64,000 nucleotides of DNA, from NCBI RefSeq assembly GCF_033283405.1, contig NZ_JAWMQR010000014.1:32726-96725 (forward strand), in the 5' to 3' direction. The stretch's first letter is position 1. Each line of letters begins with the position of its first letter. The notes beneath the pieces are model-generated. The model was not told the DNA's origin, made no database searches, and saw nothing but the letters and a program-made list of their open reading frames with translations. Positions 1 to 8,123 of the stretch are shown here, in pieces. The stretch comes from Halioxenophilus sp033283405 (GTDB taxonomy: Bacteria; Pseudomonadota; Gammaproteobacteria; Pseudomonadales; Cellvibrionaceae). The position numbers were made by a program, and so were the translations under genes.

Positions 1-590
1 GCCAGGCCGGCCACTCAGGTACCACGCCCATGCACCTGCGCCGCGATGCGCTGGCCGGGGCGGCGGAGATTACCGTGGCGGTGGAGCAGATTGCCCGCCG
101 CATTGAGGGCGATGTGGTGGCCACCGTGGGGCAGCTGTTTGCCCGCCCGGGGGCGGTGAATGTTATCGCCGGTGATGCCATTTTATCCCTGGATGTGCGC
201 AGTCAGAGTGACAAGGTGCGCGACCTCACCCTGGAGGCGATCAACGACGCCGCCGAAGCCATCGTCGCCCGTCGCCAGCTGCAGATATCCTGGAACCACA
301 CCCACAGTGCCGAAGCGGTGCTGTGCAACAACCAATACCAGTCACTCTTTGGCGAGGCGATTGAGTCGGTCTCGCAACGTAAATTGAAGCCCAAGTTTCT
401 GCCCTCCGGCGCCGGTCACGACGCCATGGCCATGGCTGCCATCTGCCCGGTGGGAATGTTATTCCTGCGCAGCCCGGGGGGGATCAGCCACCATCCCGAT
501 GAAGGGGTAATCCCCGAAGATGTCGCTCTGGCCCTGGCGGTCTTCTCCGAAGCCCTACGGAACTACGCGGCCAGCTACAGCCCGGCCTGA
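1..590 (+). CDS. M20-family amidohydrolase, allantoate/N-carbamoyl amino acid type (C-terminal part)
   Basis: The gene enters from the left edge; the reading frame is open from base 3, so about 195 C-terminal residues are visible. The first visible segment, GHSGTTPMHLRRDAL, is the hallmark of the lid/dimerisation region of allantoate amidohydrolase, ureidoglycolate and N-carbamoyl-amino-acid hydrolases. Further on, SGAGHDA carries a metal-site histidine and GGISHHPDE is the family's conserved C-terminal motif. These are cytosolic two-metal enzymes that hydrolyse amide bonds in allantoate or carbamoyl amino acids. XdhC and a MobA-like protein lie about 1 kb downstream, which favours a purine-degradation role, but the exact substrate cannot be fixed from the sequence. 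Confidence 0.85.
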   Translation, partial: QAGHSGTTPMHLRRDALAGAAEITVAVEQIARRIEGDVVATVGQLFARPGAVNVIAGDAILSLDVRSQSDKVRDLTLEAINDAAEAIVARRQLQISWNHTHSAEAVLCNNQYQSLFGEAIESVSQRKLKPKFLPSGAGHDAMAMAAICPVGMLFLRSPGGISHHPDEGVIPEDVALALAVFSEALRNYAASYSPA

Positions 591-855
591 GCAATCGCCG
601 CCGGTGCGGCCGGTGGCGACGATTCTCTTCTATACTTTTTAGGTCGTTTCTTTTTCCGGCCGTTGTTGTCGGCAGTGGCATGGCGTGCCTGCGGGTAACG
701 CCCTGCCACTGACTATTCGATCGGCAACTCAATTCCGGTTTATCTGGGGGCTCGACTAAACGTCGCTGGGTGGGGCATAGCTTGGCTGCCCATTCGATGG
801 GAGTGGTGATTTTTGGCCAGCAAAGCGTAGTAAAAATTGGCTGAGGATGATGTTT

Positions 856-1500
856 ATGTCTGAACAATGCAGCGCTCAGGGTGAGCTGCCACTGCCCGAC
901 TTGCCGGGTTTTGATTTTGCAGAGGCCGTGCTGCGCTTAAATGGCAACCAAAAACTGCTGTTGCGGCTGGTGAATAATTTCTGTGACCTCTATGAGCAGT
1001 CTGGGGAGCGCTTTATCGAGCTGCAGAGCAAGCACGCCTTTGACGAACTCGCCGAGCTGGCGCACCAGATAAAAGGCTCGGGGGCAAACCTGGGGGCGCA
1101 ACAGATTGCCAGTGCGGCCGCTGCGATTGAGAGCGCTGTAAAGCAGAGTGAGTTGGCGAACATCGATAGGCTTATTCAACACTTTATTGCTGTAAACAGC
1201 TGTCTGCCACAACTGCGCGAGGCTTTGCAGTCGCCCGCCAACGCCATCGCGCAAACAACTCATAGTCAGTGCGTCGAACCGCTAACGGAAATCAGCCGGG
1301 AGCAGGTTTCTGCCCTGCTCGCAGCCATTAAAGCGTCGCTGAACATCGATTACACTGCCTGTGAAAAGCGCATCGCCGATTTGCAAAGATTGTGCGTGAA
1401 TAGTCGTTACGCCCCGCTGGCCGAGCGGGTGGTAAGCTGTTTTGCCGAATTTGAATACGATGAATTACTGGTTGCGGTTGATAATTTTTTAGCGGAGTAA
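856..1500 (+). CDS. Orphan Hpt (histidine phosphotransfer) domain protein
   Basis: This 214-residue protein has an N-terminal Hpt domain at roughly residues 15-115. The motif AHQIKGSGANLGA supplies the phospho-accepting histidine (about H70). The preceding GFDFAEAVLRLNGN matches the first helix of Hpt domains in hybrid sensor kinases. The remaining 100 residues form a second helical region without a clear accepting histidine. Hpt proteins relay phosphate between a hybrid kinase and a response regulator; no kinase lies next door, and the nearest regulator is the orphan receiver protein at 5.1-6.2 kb. ATG codons occur at 847, 850 and 856. I chose 856 because the GAGGA just upstream is then properly spaced. 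Confidence 0.8.
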   Translation: MSEQCSAQGELPLPDLPGFDFAEAVLRLNGNQKLLLRLVNNFCDLYEQSGERFIELQSKHAFDELAELAHQIKGSGANLGAQQIASAAAAIESAVKQSELANIDRLIQHFIAVNSCLPQLREALQSPANAIAQTTHSQCVEPLTEISREQVSALLAAIKASLNIDYTACEKRIADLQRLCVNSRYAPLAERVVSCFAEFEYDELLVAVDNFLAE

Positions 1501-1718
1501 GCAGGGCTACGGTTACTACGGAGAGGTCGAGACGATTAACGTCGCCTCACCGGCCCGGTTCACGGCTATCGCATTTTTCGCTAAACTAGCGCCCCGTTTT
1601 TCACTTTTTTGGTTACTGCGTGTCGCCACGATATTAATGCGTGGTGGTCGAAGTGGGTGGTTGCTAGTCTGTAGCCGCTGTCAGTCAATGCCCCGTTTAA
1701 TTTTCAAAGAAACTTCTT

Positions 1719-2699
1719 ATGCAGCCACTCGATCTTTTAGTTGTTGAACGTGTTATCGCCTGGTTGGAAGAGGGCGAAAAAGTGTGGCTGTGTACGGTGT
1801 TGTCCACCTTTGGTTCCGCGCCGCGGGAGCCGGGTTCCATGATGGCGGCCTTGTGCAATGGCGAACATATCGGCTCGCTCTCCGGTGGCTGTGTGGAGGA
1901 TGATTTTCTACAACGGTTAGCGGCTGGGGAATTTAATCAGGCCTGTTCGCGGGTGCTTTATGGCGGCGCCGATAATGTTCGTGAACGTGTGCAGCTGCCC
2001 TGCGATGGCCAACTCAGTGTGTTGATCGAACTGCTGCAACCCACCTCTGCCAATATTCAACAGCTGCGCGAACTGCACGCCACCATGGTCGGGCAACGGG
2101 CGCTTATCCGACGGGTGTCACTCGCCGACGGTGAGTGTCAATTGCAGCCGGTACCTGGGCCTGGGCCAAAGGCGATGGTGGATGAAGCACAGGGTTTGGC
2201 GTTTATTCGGGTGGGCCCCGTCACCCGGTTGATTATTGCCGGCGTCTCGCCCGTGAGTGTGGCCTGTGCCGATTTCGCGCAAAGCTTGGGCTTTGAGGTG
2301 ATTGTTTGTGACCCGCGACCGGAGGTGCGCGCGGAGGTAACCGCCAGTGCCGTGCAGTGGCAGCCGGTTATGCCGTCGCTGTTTATCAGCCAGCCCAATA
2401 ACTGCCACGCCGACACCGCCATTGTGGCACTAACTCACGACCCCCGCATTGACGACCTGGCCATGATTGAAGCGGTCCGTACCGAGGCCTTTTACATCGG
2501 CGTAATGGGCTCACTGCGTACCTCGAAAGCGCGCGCGGCAAGATTGCGCCGTTCCGGTGGTTTAAATGATCAACAGATTGCCCGCATTACCATGCCAATT
2601 GGTTTAAACCTCGGCAGCCGAACGCCGGCGGAGATAGCCCTGGCGGTCATGGCCGATATTATTCGTGTGCGACGCGGTATTCGGCGTGACGCGCTCTGA
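1719..2699 (+). CDS. xdhC: XdhC/CoxI-family molybdoenzyme maturation protein
   Basis: The 326-residue protein has the N-terminal XdhC/CoxI block (GSAPREPGSMM, then LSGGCVEDD at about residues 30-65). A C-terminal Rossmann-like block ends in GSRTPAEIALAVMADIIRVR, as is usual for XdhC. XdhC binds molybdenum cofactor and helps sulfurate and insert it into xanthine dehydrogenase-type enzymes in the cytosol. The Rossmann turn is normally GAGHVG or similar; here it reads AGVSPVS and lacks the usual histidine, so nucleotide binding may be altered. The 3' end overlaps the start of the next gene, implying translational coupling. No xanthine dehydrogenase subunit lies in the window. Confidence 0.88.
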   Translation: MQPLDLLVVERVIAWLEEGEKVWLCTVLSTFGSAPREPGSMMAALCNGEHIGSLSGGCVEDDFLQRLAAGEFNQACSRVLYGGADNVRERVQLPCDGQLSVLIELLQPTSANIQQLRELHATMVGQRALIRRVSLADGECQLQPVPGPGPKAMVDEAQGLAFIRVGPVTRLIIAGVSPVSVACADFAQSLGFEVIVCDPRPEVRAEVTASAVQWQPVMPSLFISQPNNCHADTAIVALTHDPRIDDLAMIEAVRTEAFYIGVMGSLRTSKARAARLRRSGGLNDQQIARITMPIGLNLGSRTPAEIALAVMADIIRVRRGIRRDAL

Positions 2700-3381
2700 T
2701 TCCGTGTTGGCGGTGGTGATGGCCGCCGGTTTTTCAGAGCGGTTTGGCACAGCGGATAAACGACTGGCCCAATTTCACAACGGGCAGGCCTTACTGGCGG
2801 CAACACTCGCCAAGCTTACCCCACACTTTTGCGAATTGTGTGTGGTGCTGCGCCCGGAAGATAATCCCCGTGAATTGGGCTTACCGGAAGCGACTACCAT
2901 TTTGTGGAGTTACCATGCCGCGCAGGGGCTGTCTGCCTCGATTGCCGATGCCTTTCAACAAATTCTTGCCCAGGAAAAATTTCATCCCTTTAGTGCCGCC
3001 GCGGTTTTTCTGGGTGATATGCCCTGGATAACATCGCAAACCCTTGTACAACTACTCAGCGTCTGCGCTAAAGAAAAAATAGTACGGCCAATTTATAGCG
3101 TGCCGGAAAAAGGCTTTTCCGTCGGCTTGTGTTCTGCTGCGAAGGATCAAGTTGAGGGCGGTGAACCCGGCCACCCCGTTATTTTTGGTCGAAGTTATTG
3201 GCCGGAGTTGGCCGCACTGACGGCGGAGCAAGGCGGCATGGCGGTAATAAAAAAACATCGAAAAAATTATCGCGAGGTAGCGGTTACAGACCCGGGTGTG
3301 GTGACTGATATTGATTACCCGGAGGATCTAACTCGCATAAAGCCGATAAGCGCGGAGAAAGCCAACCCCAACGCTGAGTAA
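2686..3381 (+). CDS. MobA/MocA-like NTP-transferase
   Basis: The protein opens with LAVVMAAGFSERFG, the nucleotide-binding signature of the MobA/MocA-like glycosyltransferase-A fold. LGDMP follows at mid-length (metal-binding aspartate), and GHPVIF lies near the C terminus. Family members such as MocA and MobA transfer CMP or GMP onto molybdopterin. No ATG precedes the signature. GTG codons exist at 2665 and 2686; I used 2686, which overlaps xdhC by 14 bases and places the signature near residue 7. An xdhC-mocA pair is a common arrangement serving xanthine dehydrogenase-type enzymes. A second, more MobA-like gene lies near 34.3-34.9 kb. Confidence 0.8.
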   Translation: MTRSDSVLAVVMAAGFSERFGTADKRLAQFHNGQALLAATLAKLTPHFCELCVVLRPEDNPRELGLPEATTILWSYHAAQGLSASIADAFQQILAQEKFHPFSAAAVFLGDMPWITSQTLVQLLSVCAKEKIVRPIYSVPEKGFSVGLCSAAKDQVEGGEPGHPVIFGRSYWPELAALTAEQGGMAVIKKHRKNYREVAVTDPGVVTDIDYPEDLTRIKPISAEKANPNAE

Positions 3382-3394
3382 CATCGGGGTTGGC
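3361..3394. terminator. Hairpin between two converging genes
   Basis: GCCAACCCC at 3361-3369 pairs perfectly with GGGGTTGGC at 3386-3394 across a 16-base loop. The hairpin spans the stop codon of the nucleotidyltransferase gene and lies 10 bases beyond the stop of the converging P450 gene. There is no strong T-run on either side, so a terminator role is only suggested. Confidence 0.4.
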
Positions 3395-3404
3395 GTATGG
3401 CCAA

Positions 3405-4985
3405 TTAAGCAGGGACTTTTTTCGCAGTAAATGCAAAGGAACCCATAAACCCGGCTTTCACTTTGCCACTCATGCTGTCGCCGGTTACAGAGCCTTTAAA
3501 TTGCAGTTTCAACTTCATGGGCTTACTGATTTTACTGGTCCAGAGGATCTCACCATTGGCCGCTGTGTAATCGATACTGTCGAGTGCGGTGGTGGTGCCA
3601 TCACCGGTCTGTTCACCCATTAATTGACCTCCTTCCGAGCGCAGCGAGAGCATGCTCTCCATCGGCCCGGTTGGCCCTTTCACCACCACACTCCACTCGC
3701 CGTCGACACTGGCCGGGGCACTGGCCGCCGCTGCCGCTTCGGCCTGGGCATTGGCGTTGACTCGGGCTCTAATCTGTTCAGCGCCGCGGGCATTCATGTA
3801 GGCGGGCAGGGTCTCCCAGCCGCGCACGGTGGAGGTGGAAAAGAGATGGGCGTTGCTCAGATCGATATCCCACTCGGGGTAGCGTTTTAACAGCTCTTCC
3901 ATAACCACGCGCCCTTCGGTGCGGGCCAATACGTTGCCTATGCAGGTGTGAATACCATAGCCAAAGGTACAGTGGGCGGCGCGGTCGCGATAAATATCGA
4001 AGCGGTCCGGGTCAGGGAACACCGAGGCATCGCGGTTGGCAGAGGCGGCAATTAACAGCACTGTGCTACCGGCTGGGATGATCTGCCCCTGGTATTCGAC
4101 ATCTTCGGTGACGTAGCGCGCAATGTGTGGGCCGGGTGGTTCATAACGGAGAATCTCTTCCAGGGCATCGGGAATGAGGCCCGGGTTTTCCACCAGCGCA
4201 CGGCGTTGATCGGGGTGTTCGGCCAGAATTTTTCCGGTCCAGCCAATTAATTTATTGGTGGTCTCGTTGCCGGCACCGGCCAGCATGTTCACAAAGCTGA
4301 GCAGCTCTTCGCGGGTCAGCTTGCGTTTCTCGCCCAGATCGTCGGTAAACTCGACGCCGAGCAGTTCAGTGATCACATCATCGGCCGGATTCTGTTTCCG
4401 CCAATCGATATAGGCCTCGAAGCTCTCATTCATAACCAGGGCATCGCCGACATCCATCTGTTGGCCGGCCACGGTTGCCAGCTTGGCATCCACCTGTTCG
4501 CGTACCGATTGAAAATCCTCTTCGGGGATACCCAATAGGGTGCCGATTACCCGCATGGGCACCTGGGTGCCGAGGTCGGCGATAAAATCGAATTCGTCGC
4601 GCCCAGCCAGATTGTTCAGGCAGTCGACGGTGATCGCCCGTACCTTCTCCTCCATGCCGAGCATACGCCTGGGGGTAAACATGCGCTGGACGATGGTGCG
4701 ATAGATGGTGTGGCGTGGGGGATCATCAAAAATGAAAGTACCTGGCGGCAGTTTGGCGTTGGCTTTAATGATCTCCAGAATTCCGCCGCGGGCAGAGCTG
4801 AAGACCTTGTTGTCGAGCAACCCCCGCCGTACATCTTCATAGCGGCTGAGGGCGTAGAAGTCATACTGCTCGTTGTAATACACCGGTGCCTCTTCGCGCA
4901 GGCGTTGGTAGACCGGGTAGGGACTTTTTACGATGCTGGGCAGGTAGGGATCATAGTAAAGCGGATCGGAGAGGGTAGTGTTCAT
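3405..4985 (-). CDS. Cytochrome P450 with an extra C-terminal beta-rich domain
   Basis: Residues 1 to about 410 are a complete soluble bacterial P450. AGAGNETT is the oxygen-activating I-helix, EEILRY supplies the ExxR motif, and FGYGIHTCIG holds the haem-ligating cysteine. A linker of alternating Ala/Gln/Glu/Ser (about 417-430) leads to a further ~95-residue segment (starting VDGEWSVVVKGPTGPM). It looks like alternating beta strands with many Gly/Thr/Lys and has no P450 counterpart. The total length of 526 exceeds the usual 400-420. I start at ATG 4985, with AAGG eight bases upstream; a GTG three codons earlier is also in frame. No ferredoxin or reductase gene is adjacent. The substrate is unknown; the C-terminal domain may act on it or bind it. 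Confidence 0.9.
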   Translation of the reverse strand: MNTTLSDPLYYDPYLPSIVKSPYPVYQRLREEAPVYYNEQYDFYALSRYEDVRRGLLDNKVFSSARGGILEIIKANAKLPPGTFIFDDPPRHTIYRTIVQRMFTPRRMLGMEEKVRAITVDCLNNLAGRDEFDFIADLGTQVPMRVIGTLLGIPEEDFQSVREQVDAKLATVAGQQMDVGDALVMNESFEAYIDWRKQNPADDVITELLGVEFTDDLGEKRKLTREELLSFVNMLAGAGNETTNKLIGWTGKILAEHPDQRRALVENPGLIPDALEEILRYEPPGPHIARYVTEDVEYQGQIIPAGSTVLLIAASANRDASVFPDPDRFDIYRDRAAHCTFGYGIHTCIGNVLARTEGRVVMEELLKRYPEWDIDLSNAHLFSTSTVRGWETLPAYMNARGAEQIRARVNANAQAEAAAAASAPASVDGEWSVVVKGPTGPMESMLSLRSEGGQLMGEQTGDGTTTALDSIDYTAANGEILWTSKISKPMKLKLQFKGSVTGDSMSGKVKAGFMGSFAFTAKKVPA

Positions 4986-5081
4986 GACAGTCACCTTATT
5001 ATTGGTGTCATAAAGATGTCACTAATTGAGCGGGGCGTCAACTACCCAAGTGGTAAAGAATGACAGGTAATTTTTTATAGG

Positions 5082-6236
5082 CTAAAAAAGCTCAACGCTC
5101 TCGATCTTCTCTTTGACATCGATGGATTGGTGCAGCTTTTCGCTAATCTGCTCGGCCAATGCCGCCAACTGCTCATCCACCGCCACGCCGCGTTCGAAAT
5201 TCTCCAAGCCGGCTTCAACCGCCTGGCTGATAATGTTGAGCAGACTGTTCTCCTGGCCTTCGGTCAGGCCACAGGAGAGAAACTCAACGTTCACGTTTTC
5301 GACCATGGAATCCAGGATCTCGACACTGCGTAGCTTCTGCAGTTTCTGTTGGTTGGTGAGCGATTGCATGGAGGATTTGAACTCCTGCATCAGTAGTCGC
5401 ACATCGGCCGCCAGGCTTAGTGATCGGAACTGGTTGTTGGCGCTCTCCAGCACCAGCATCAGGTGGTCGCGCAGGCGTCCAGCCCGCTCTTCGTCGTCGA
5501 TGGGGAGATCTTTAATGATTTGCGTGATGTTTTCAAAATTGAGGATCAACCGATTACCTTTTTGCAGGATACGGCCGCTATCTTTCAGGCGATAGAGCAG
5601 TTCCCTCTCCAGCGCCGACATACCGGCAGCACTGGAGACATTGATATTCTCATCGGCCAGCCGAATTTGGGCGATGCTGGAGAGGCCAAAACTGGCGGTG
5701 GTGTCGATGATCAATTGCGCTAACTCGAGAGCGTCCACCGCACTAAAACTCTGTCGTAAAAAGTTAATAATGATGGACTGCTCGCTGGCTTCCATGATCG
5801 CAGTCATGGCGGCATTCAGGGCGCTCTGTTTCTCTTCGCTGGCGGCAATTCGCTGTTGGCGGTTGTTGATGGTCAAGCGCACTTTTTGCAGCAGCTCTTC
5901 CGGCTGCACGGGTTTGATCAGGTAGTCACTGCCGCCCACCTCATAACCGCGTAACTTCTCTTCGGTGGTGTCATTAGCGCTAATAAAAATGACATCGATC
6001 TCTTGCGTGACCGGATTTTCTTTGAGTTTGCGGCAGGCCTCATAGCCATCCATTCCCGGCATGGAGACATCCAACAAGATAACTTCTGGCGGGTTGGGGG
6101 CGGCGGCCAGCTCCAGTGCTTTGATTCCGGATTTGGCAACGGAGAGGCTGAAATGGGCTTTGAGATTCTCAACAATAATCTGCAGATCGGAGGCGGAATC
6201 GTCGACCGCAAGTACCCGGCTTTCAATTTTTGACAT
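5082..6236 (-). CDS. Orphan response regulator with uncharacterised C-terminal region
   Basis: Residues 1-125 are a receiver domain. VDD at 11-13 forms the acidic pocket, D56 in LLDVSMPGMDG is the phospho-acceptor, S86 the switch residue and K108 in LIKP the conserved lysine. Residues 126-384 match no DNA-binding or enzymatic output domain that I recognise. They appear mostly helical, with a GAF/PAS-like middle and a coiled-coil C terminus. I start at ATG 6236, with GAGGG seven bases upstream; an in-frame TTG four codons earlier lacks its own ribosome site. No kinase gene is adjacent. The gene could take phosphate from the orphan Hpt protein at 0.9-1.5 kb, but that is only a guess from proximity. 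Confidence 0.82.
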   Translation of the reverse strand: MSKIESRVLAVDDSASDLQIIVENLKAHFSLSVAKSGIKALELAAAPNPPEVILLDVSMPGMDGYEACRKLKENPVTQEIDVIFISANDTTEEKLRGYEVGGSDYLIKPVQPEELLQKVRLTINNRQQRIAASEEKQSALNAAMTAIMEASEQSIIINFLRQSFSAVDALELAQLIIDTTASFGLSSIAQIRLADENINVSSAAGMSALERELLYRLKDSGRILQKGNRLILNFENITQIIKDLPIDDEERAGRLRDHLMLVLESANNQFRSLSLAADVRLLMQEFKSSMQSLTNQQKLQKLRSVEILDSMVENVNVEFLSCGLTEGQENSLLNIISQAVEAGLENFERGVAVDEQLAALAEQISEKLHQSIDVKEKIESVELF

Positions 6237-6562
6237 AGTGGCCCTCAAAAGTGGAGCAAGGGTTCTAAGAGAGGATTTAGAACAGTATAGACAGGTCTGG
6301 ATGATTTAAATAAACAGGAAGGGGTGGGTTGGGATGCTCATTCTGTGTGAACCGGTTGGCGGCGTTGGTCGTGGTTGTTTGCTATGTTTAATTGAGTGCC
6401 AAGTTGGCGTATTAAATGACATTTGATATTTCTCAGTGTGTTGACGAAATTGGGGGTAGTTTTACGGTAGATCGGTTTGTATTACTGATATATCCTTTTT
6501 GAAGGATTAACCGTTGATATTCCTAGTAATTCGTTACAACAGCCAATAAGGATAAGTTGGTC
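6237..6562. promoter_or_regulatory. Divergent intergenic region, response regulator / TetR gene
   Basis: This 326-base gap separates divergently read genes and should hold both promoters. A TTGACG at 6441-6446 could be a -35 element for the rightward TetR gene, but the matching -10 is poor. An inverted repeat ATCCTT-tttg-AAGGAT at 6492-6507 lies about 55 bases before the TetR start, a typical place for TetR autoregulation. Nothing else was recognised. Confidence 0.4.
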
Positions 6563-7156
6563 ATGGCCAAGGCTAAATTTGATAGGACTGAAGTTGTACA
6601 AGCCGCTACCGAGCTTTTCTGGCGGCAGGGTTACAACGCTGCCTCTATGCAGGAGGTGTTTAAAGCCACAGGGCTTCAGCCCGGTAGCCTCTACAATGCC
6701 TTTGGCAATAAAGAGGGGCTCTACGAGGAGTCGGTACGCTACTACGGCGGCAAACGGGTGGAGTGGATTAAACAGACAATGGCCGAGTCGACGTCCGAGC
6801 TGGATGGCATTTGCTTAGTGATGAAGCAGATGATTGACGATGCGGGTGATGAGCTCTTTGTTGGCTGTTTTCTAATAAAAAGCCAGTTAGAGCTCAGTTC
6901 AATTGGCAACAGACGTCTGTCATCGGTGGTGGCAGAGCAACTGGCCAATATCCAAAATACTTTTTGTCAGGGCTTAAAGTCCCATTTCGATCACGCACTC
7001 GCTGTTGAGCGCTCCCTGGCTCTGATGTTGGCCTGCTTTAGTTTGAGAGTGGTTGGCTATTCGTCTCAACCGCGAGAGGTGCTGGAACGTGTTACCAAGG
7101 CCAATCTGTCTTGGCTGCCCTGGCATAAAGTCGAAGAGCCGGTGCTGGCCCATTAA
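6563..7156 (+). CDS. TetR/AcrR-family transcriptional regulator
   Basis: This 197-residue protein has an N-terminal TetR helix-turn-helix at about residues 8-55 (motif LFWRQGYNAASMQEVFKATG followed by SLYNAFGNKEGLY). A helical ligand-binding domain follows, with the CFLI and SSVVAEQ segments usual in this family. TetR proteins are cytosolic repressors released by small molecules. I start at ATG 6563, with AAGGA 10 bases upstream; an in-frame TTG lies two codons earlier. The gene converges with a second TetR gene. No transporter or enzyme gene lies next to it on the same strand, so its target is unknown; autoregulation through the inverted repeat at 6492-6507 is plausible. Confidence 0.85.
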   Translation: MAKAKFDRTEVVQAATELFWRQGYNAASMQEVFKATGLQPGSLYNAFGNKEGLYEESVRYYGGKRVEWIKQTMAESTSELDGICLVMKQMIDDAGDELFVGCFLIKSQLELSSIGNRRLSSVVAEQLANIQNTFCQGLKSHFDHALAVERSLALMLACFSLRVVGYSSQPREVLERVTKANLSWLPWHKVEEPVLAH

Positions 7157-7248
7157 TTTTCTTTGGCCGGCGGTAATTCCTGCACGGGGGCATGCAATGG
7201 CGTGTGCTACTTGAGAGGGTGCAAAAGGTAGAGTCTACCAAGGTTGCA

Positions 7249-7857
7249 TCAGGCGACTGTGGCTAAGGCTCTTAACGCGGCGGGGGCGGTTTTACCGAGG
7301 TTTTCTACGGCGTTGGCATCATTGCGTACTTTGGCCATTACCAGGCCGCCCTGAATCAGGGCCATCAGGTGTTCAGCTGCCGTCACTGCATTCAGGGCAA
7401 GATTTTCACTCTCGATAAACGTCTGTACGATAGGCTGGCTGGCCGCCCGCAGCTCGTCCAGGTTGCGTAGGGTAGCCTGGCAGATTTCCGAATCCACCGT
7501 ACTTAATTCCAGCGCGATATTACCAATCAAACACCCTTTCACCTTTCCCTCTGCCTGTTTAAAGGCTTCGTTACACATGGCGGGTATTTTAAATATGCCG
7601 GTGATTTTGGCCTCGGGGGAGAGGTCTGAATTACTTAATGTGATCAGTTCCGCGATCAACGCCTGGGTGTATTTATCCATGGCTGCGATCAACAGCGATG
7701 CTTTGGATGGAAAGAAGTGGTAGAAGGTGCCTTTGTTAACTGACGCCTCTTCACAGATCTTACTGGTGCTGATAGTGCCGTAGCTCTTATCCAGAAACAG
7801 ATGCGTGGCGGTGTTTACAAGGTGGGTGCGTGTGTCGGGGCGTGTGCTGGCTACCAT
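7249..7857 (-). CDS. TetR/AcrR-family transcriptional regulator
   Basis: This 202-residue protein has a TetR DNA-binding domain at about residues 8-55 (ATHLFLDKSYGTISTSKICE, then NKGTFYHFFPSKASLL). The remainder is a helical effector domain containing KGCLIGNIALE, a motif close to that of many TetR regulators of efflux or reductase genes. Its stop lies 92 bases from the end of the converging TetR gene at 6.6-7.2 kb. The two proteins differ in sequence and are not a recent duplication. The start ATG has only a weak ribosome site. No target gene can be assigned from the neighbourhood. Confidence 0.85.
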   Translation of the reverse strand: MVASTRPDTRTHLVNTATHLFLDKSYGTISTSKICEEASVNKGTFYHFFPSKASLLIAAMDKYTQALIAELITLSNSDLSPEAKITGIFKIPAMCNEAFKQAEGKVKGCLIGNIALELSTVDSEICQATLRNLDELRAASQPIVQTFIESENLALNAVTAAEHLMALIQGGLVMAKVRNDANAVENLGKTAPAALRALATVA

Positions 7858-8123
7858 GGTAATTGCATCTCACATTGGTCCATGCAGTGCCACTGAAACT
7901 CCCCGGGTAACTGGGCTGTGTTTATGGTCACTGAAAATTCTTACAGTTGACAATTTGTCACAAGTCTATCCCGCTTAATCGGTAAATCGTAACAGACCAC
8001 CATTGAAATGCAAGATAACCAGATGTAATAAATGGCTTTTCCTTAAGGCATGCTGGCTACTTAAGACGATAAAATGGCAGCTAATAACTATTAAGGGCCA
8101 TTAAAAAATTTTCTGTAGCCCGG

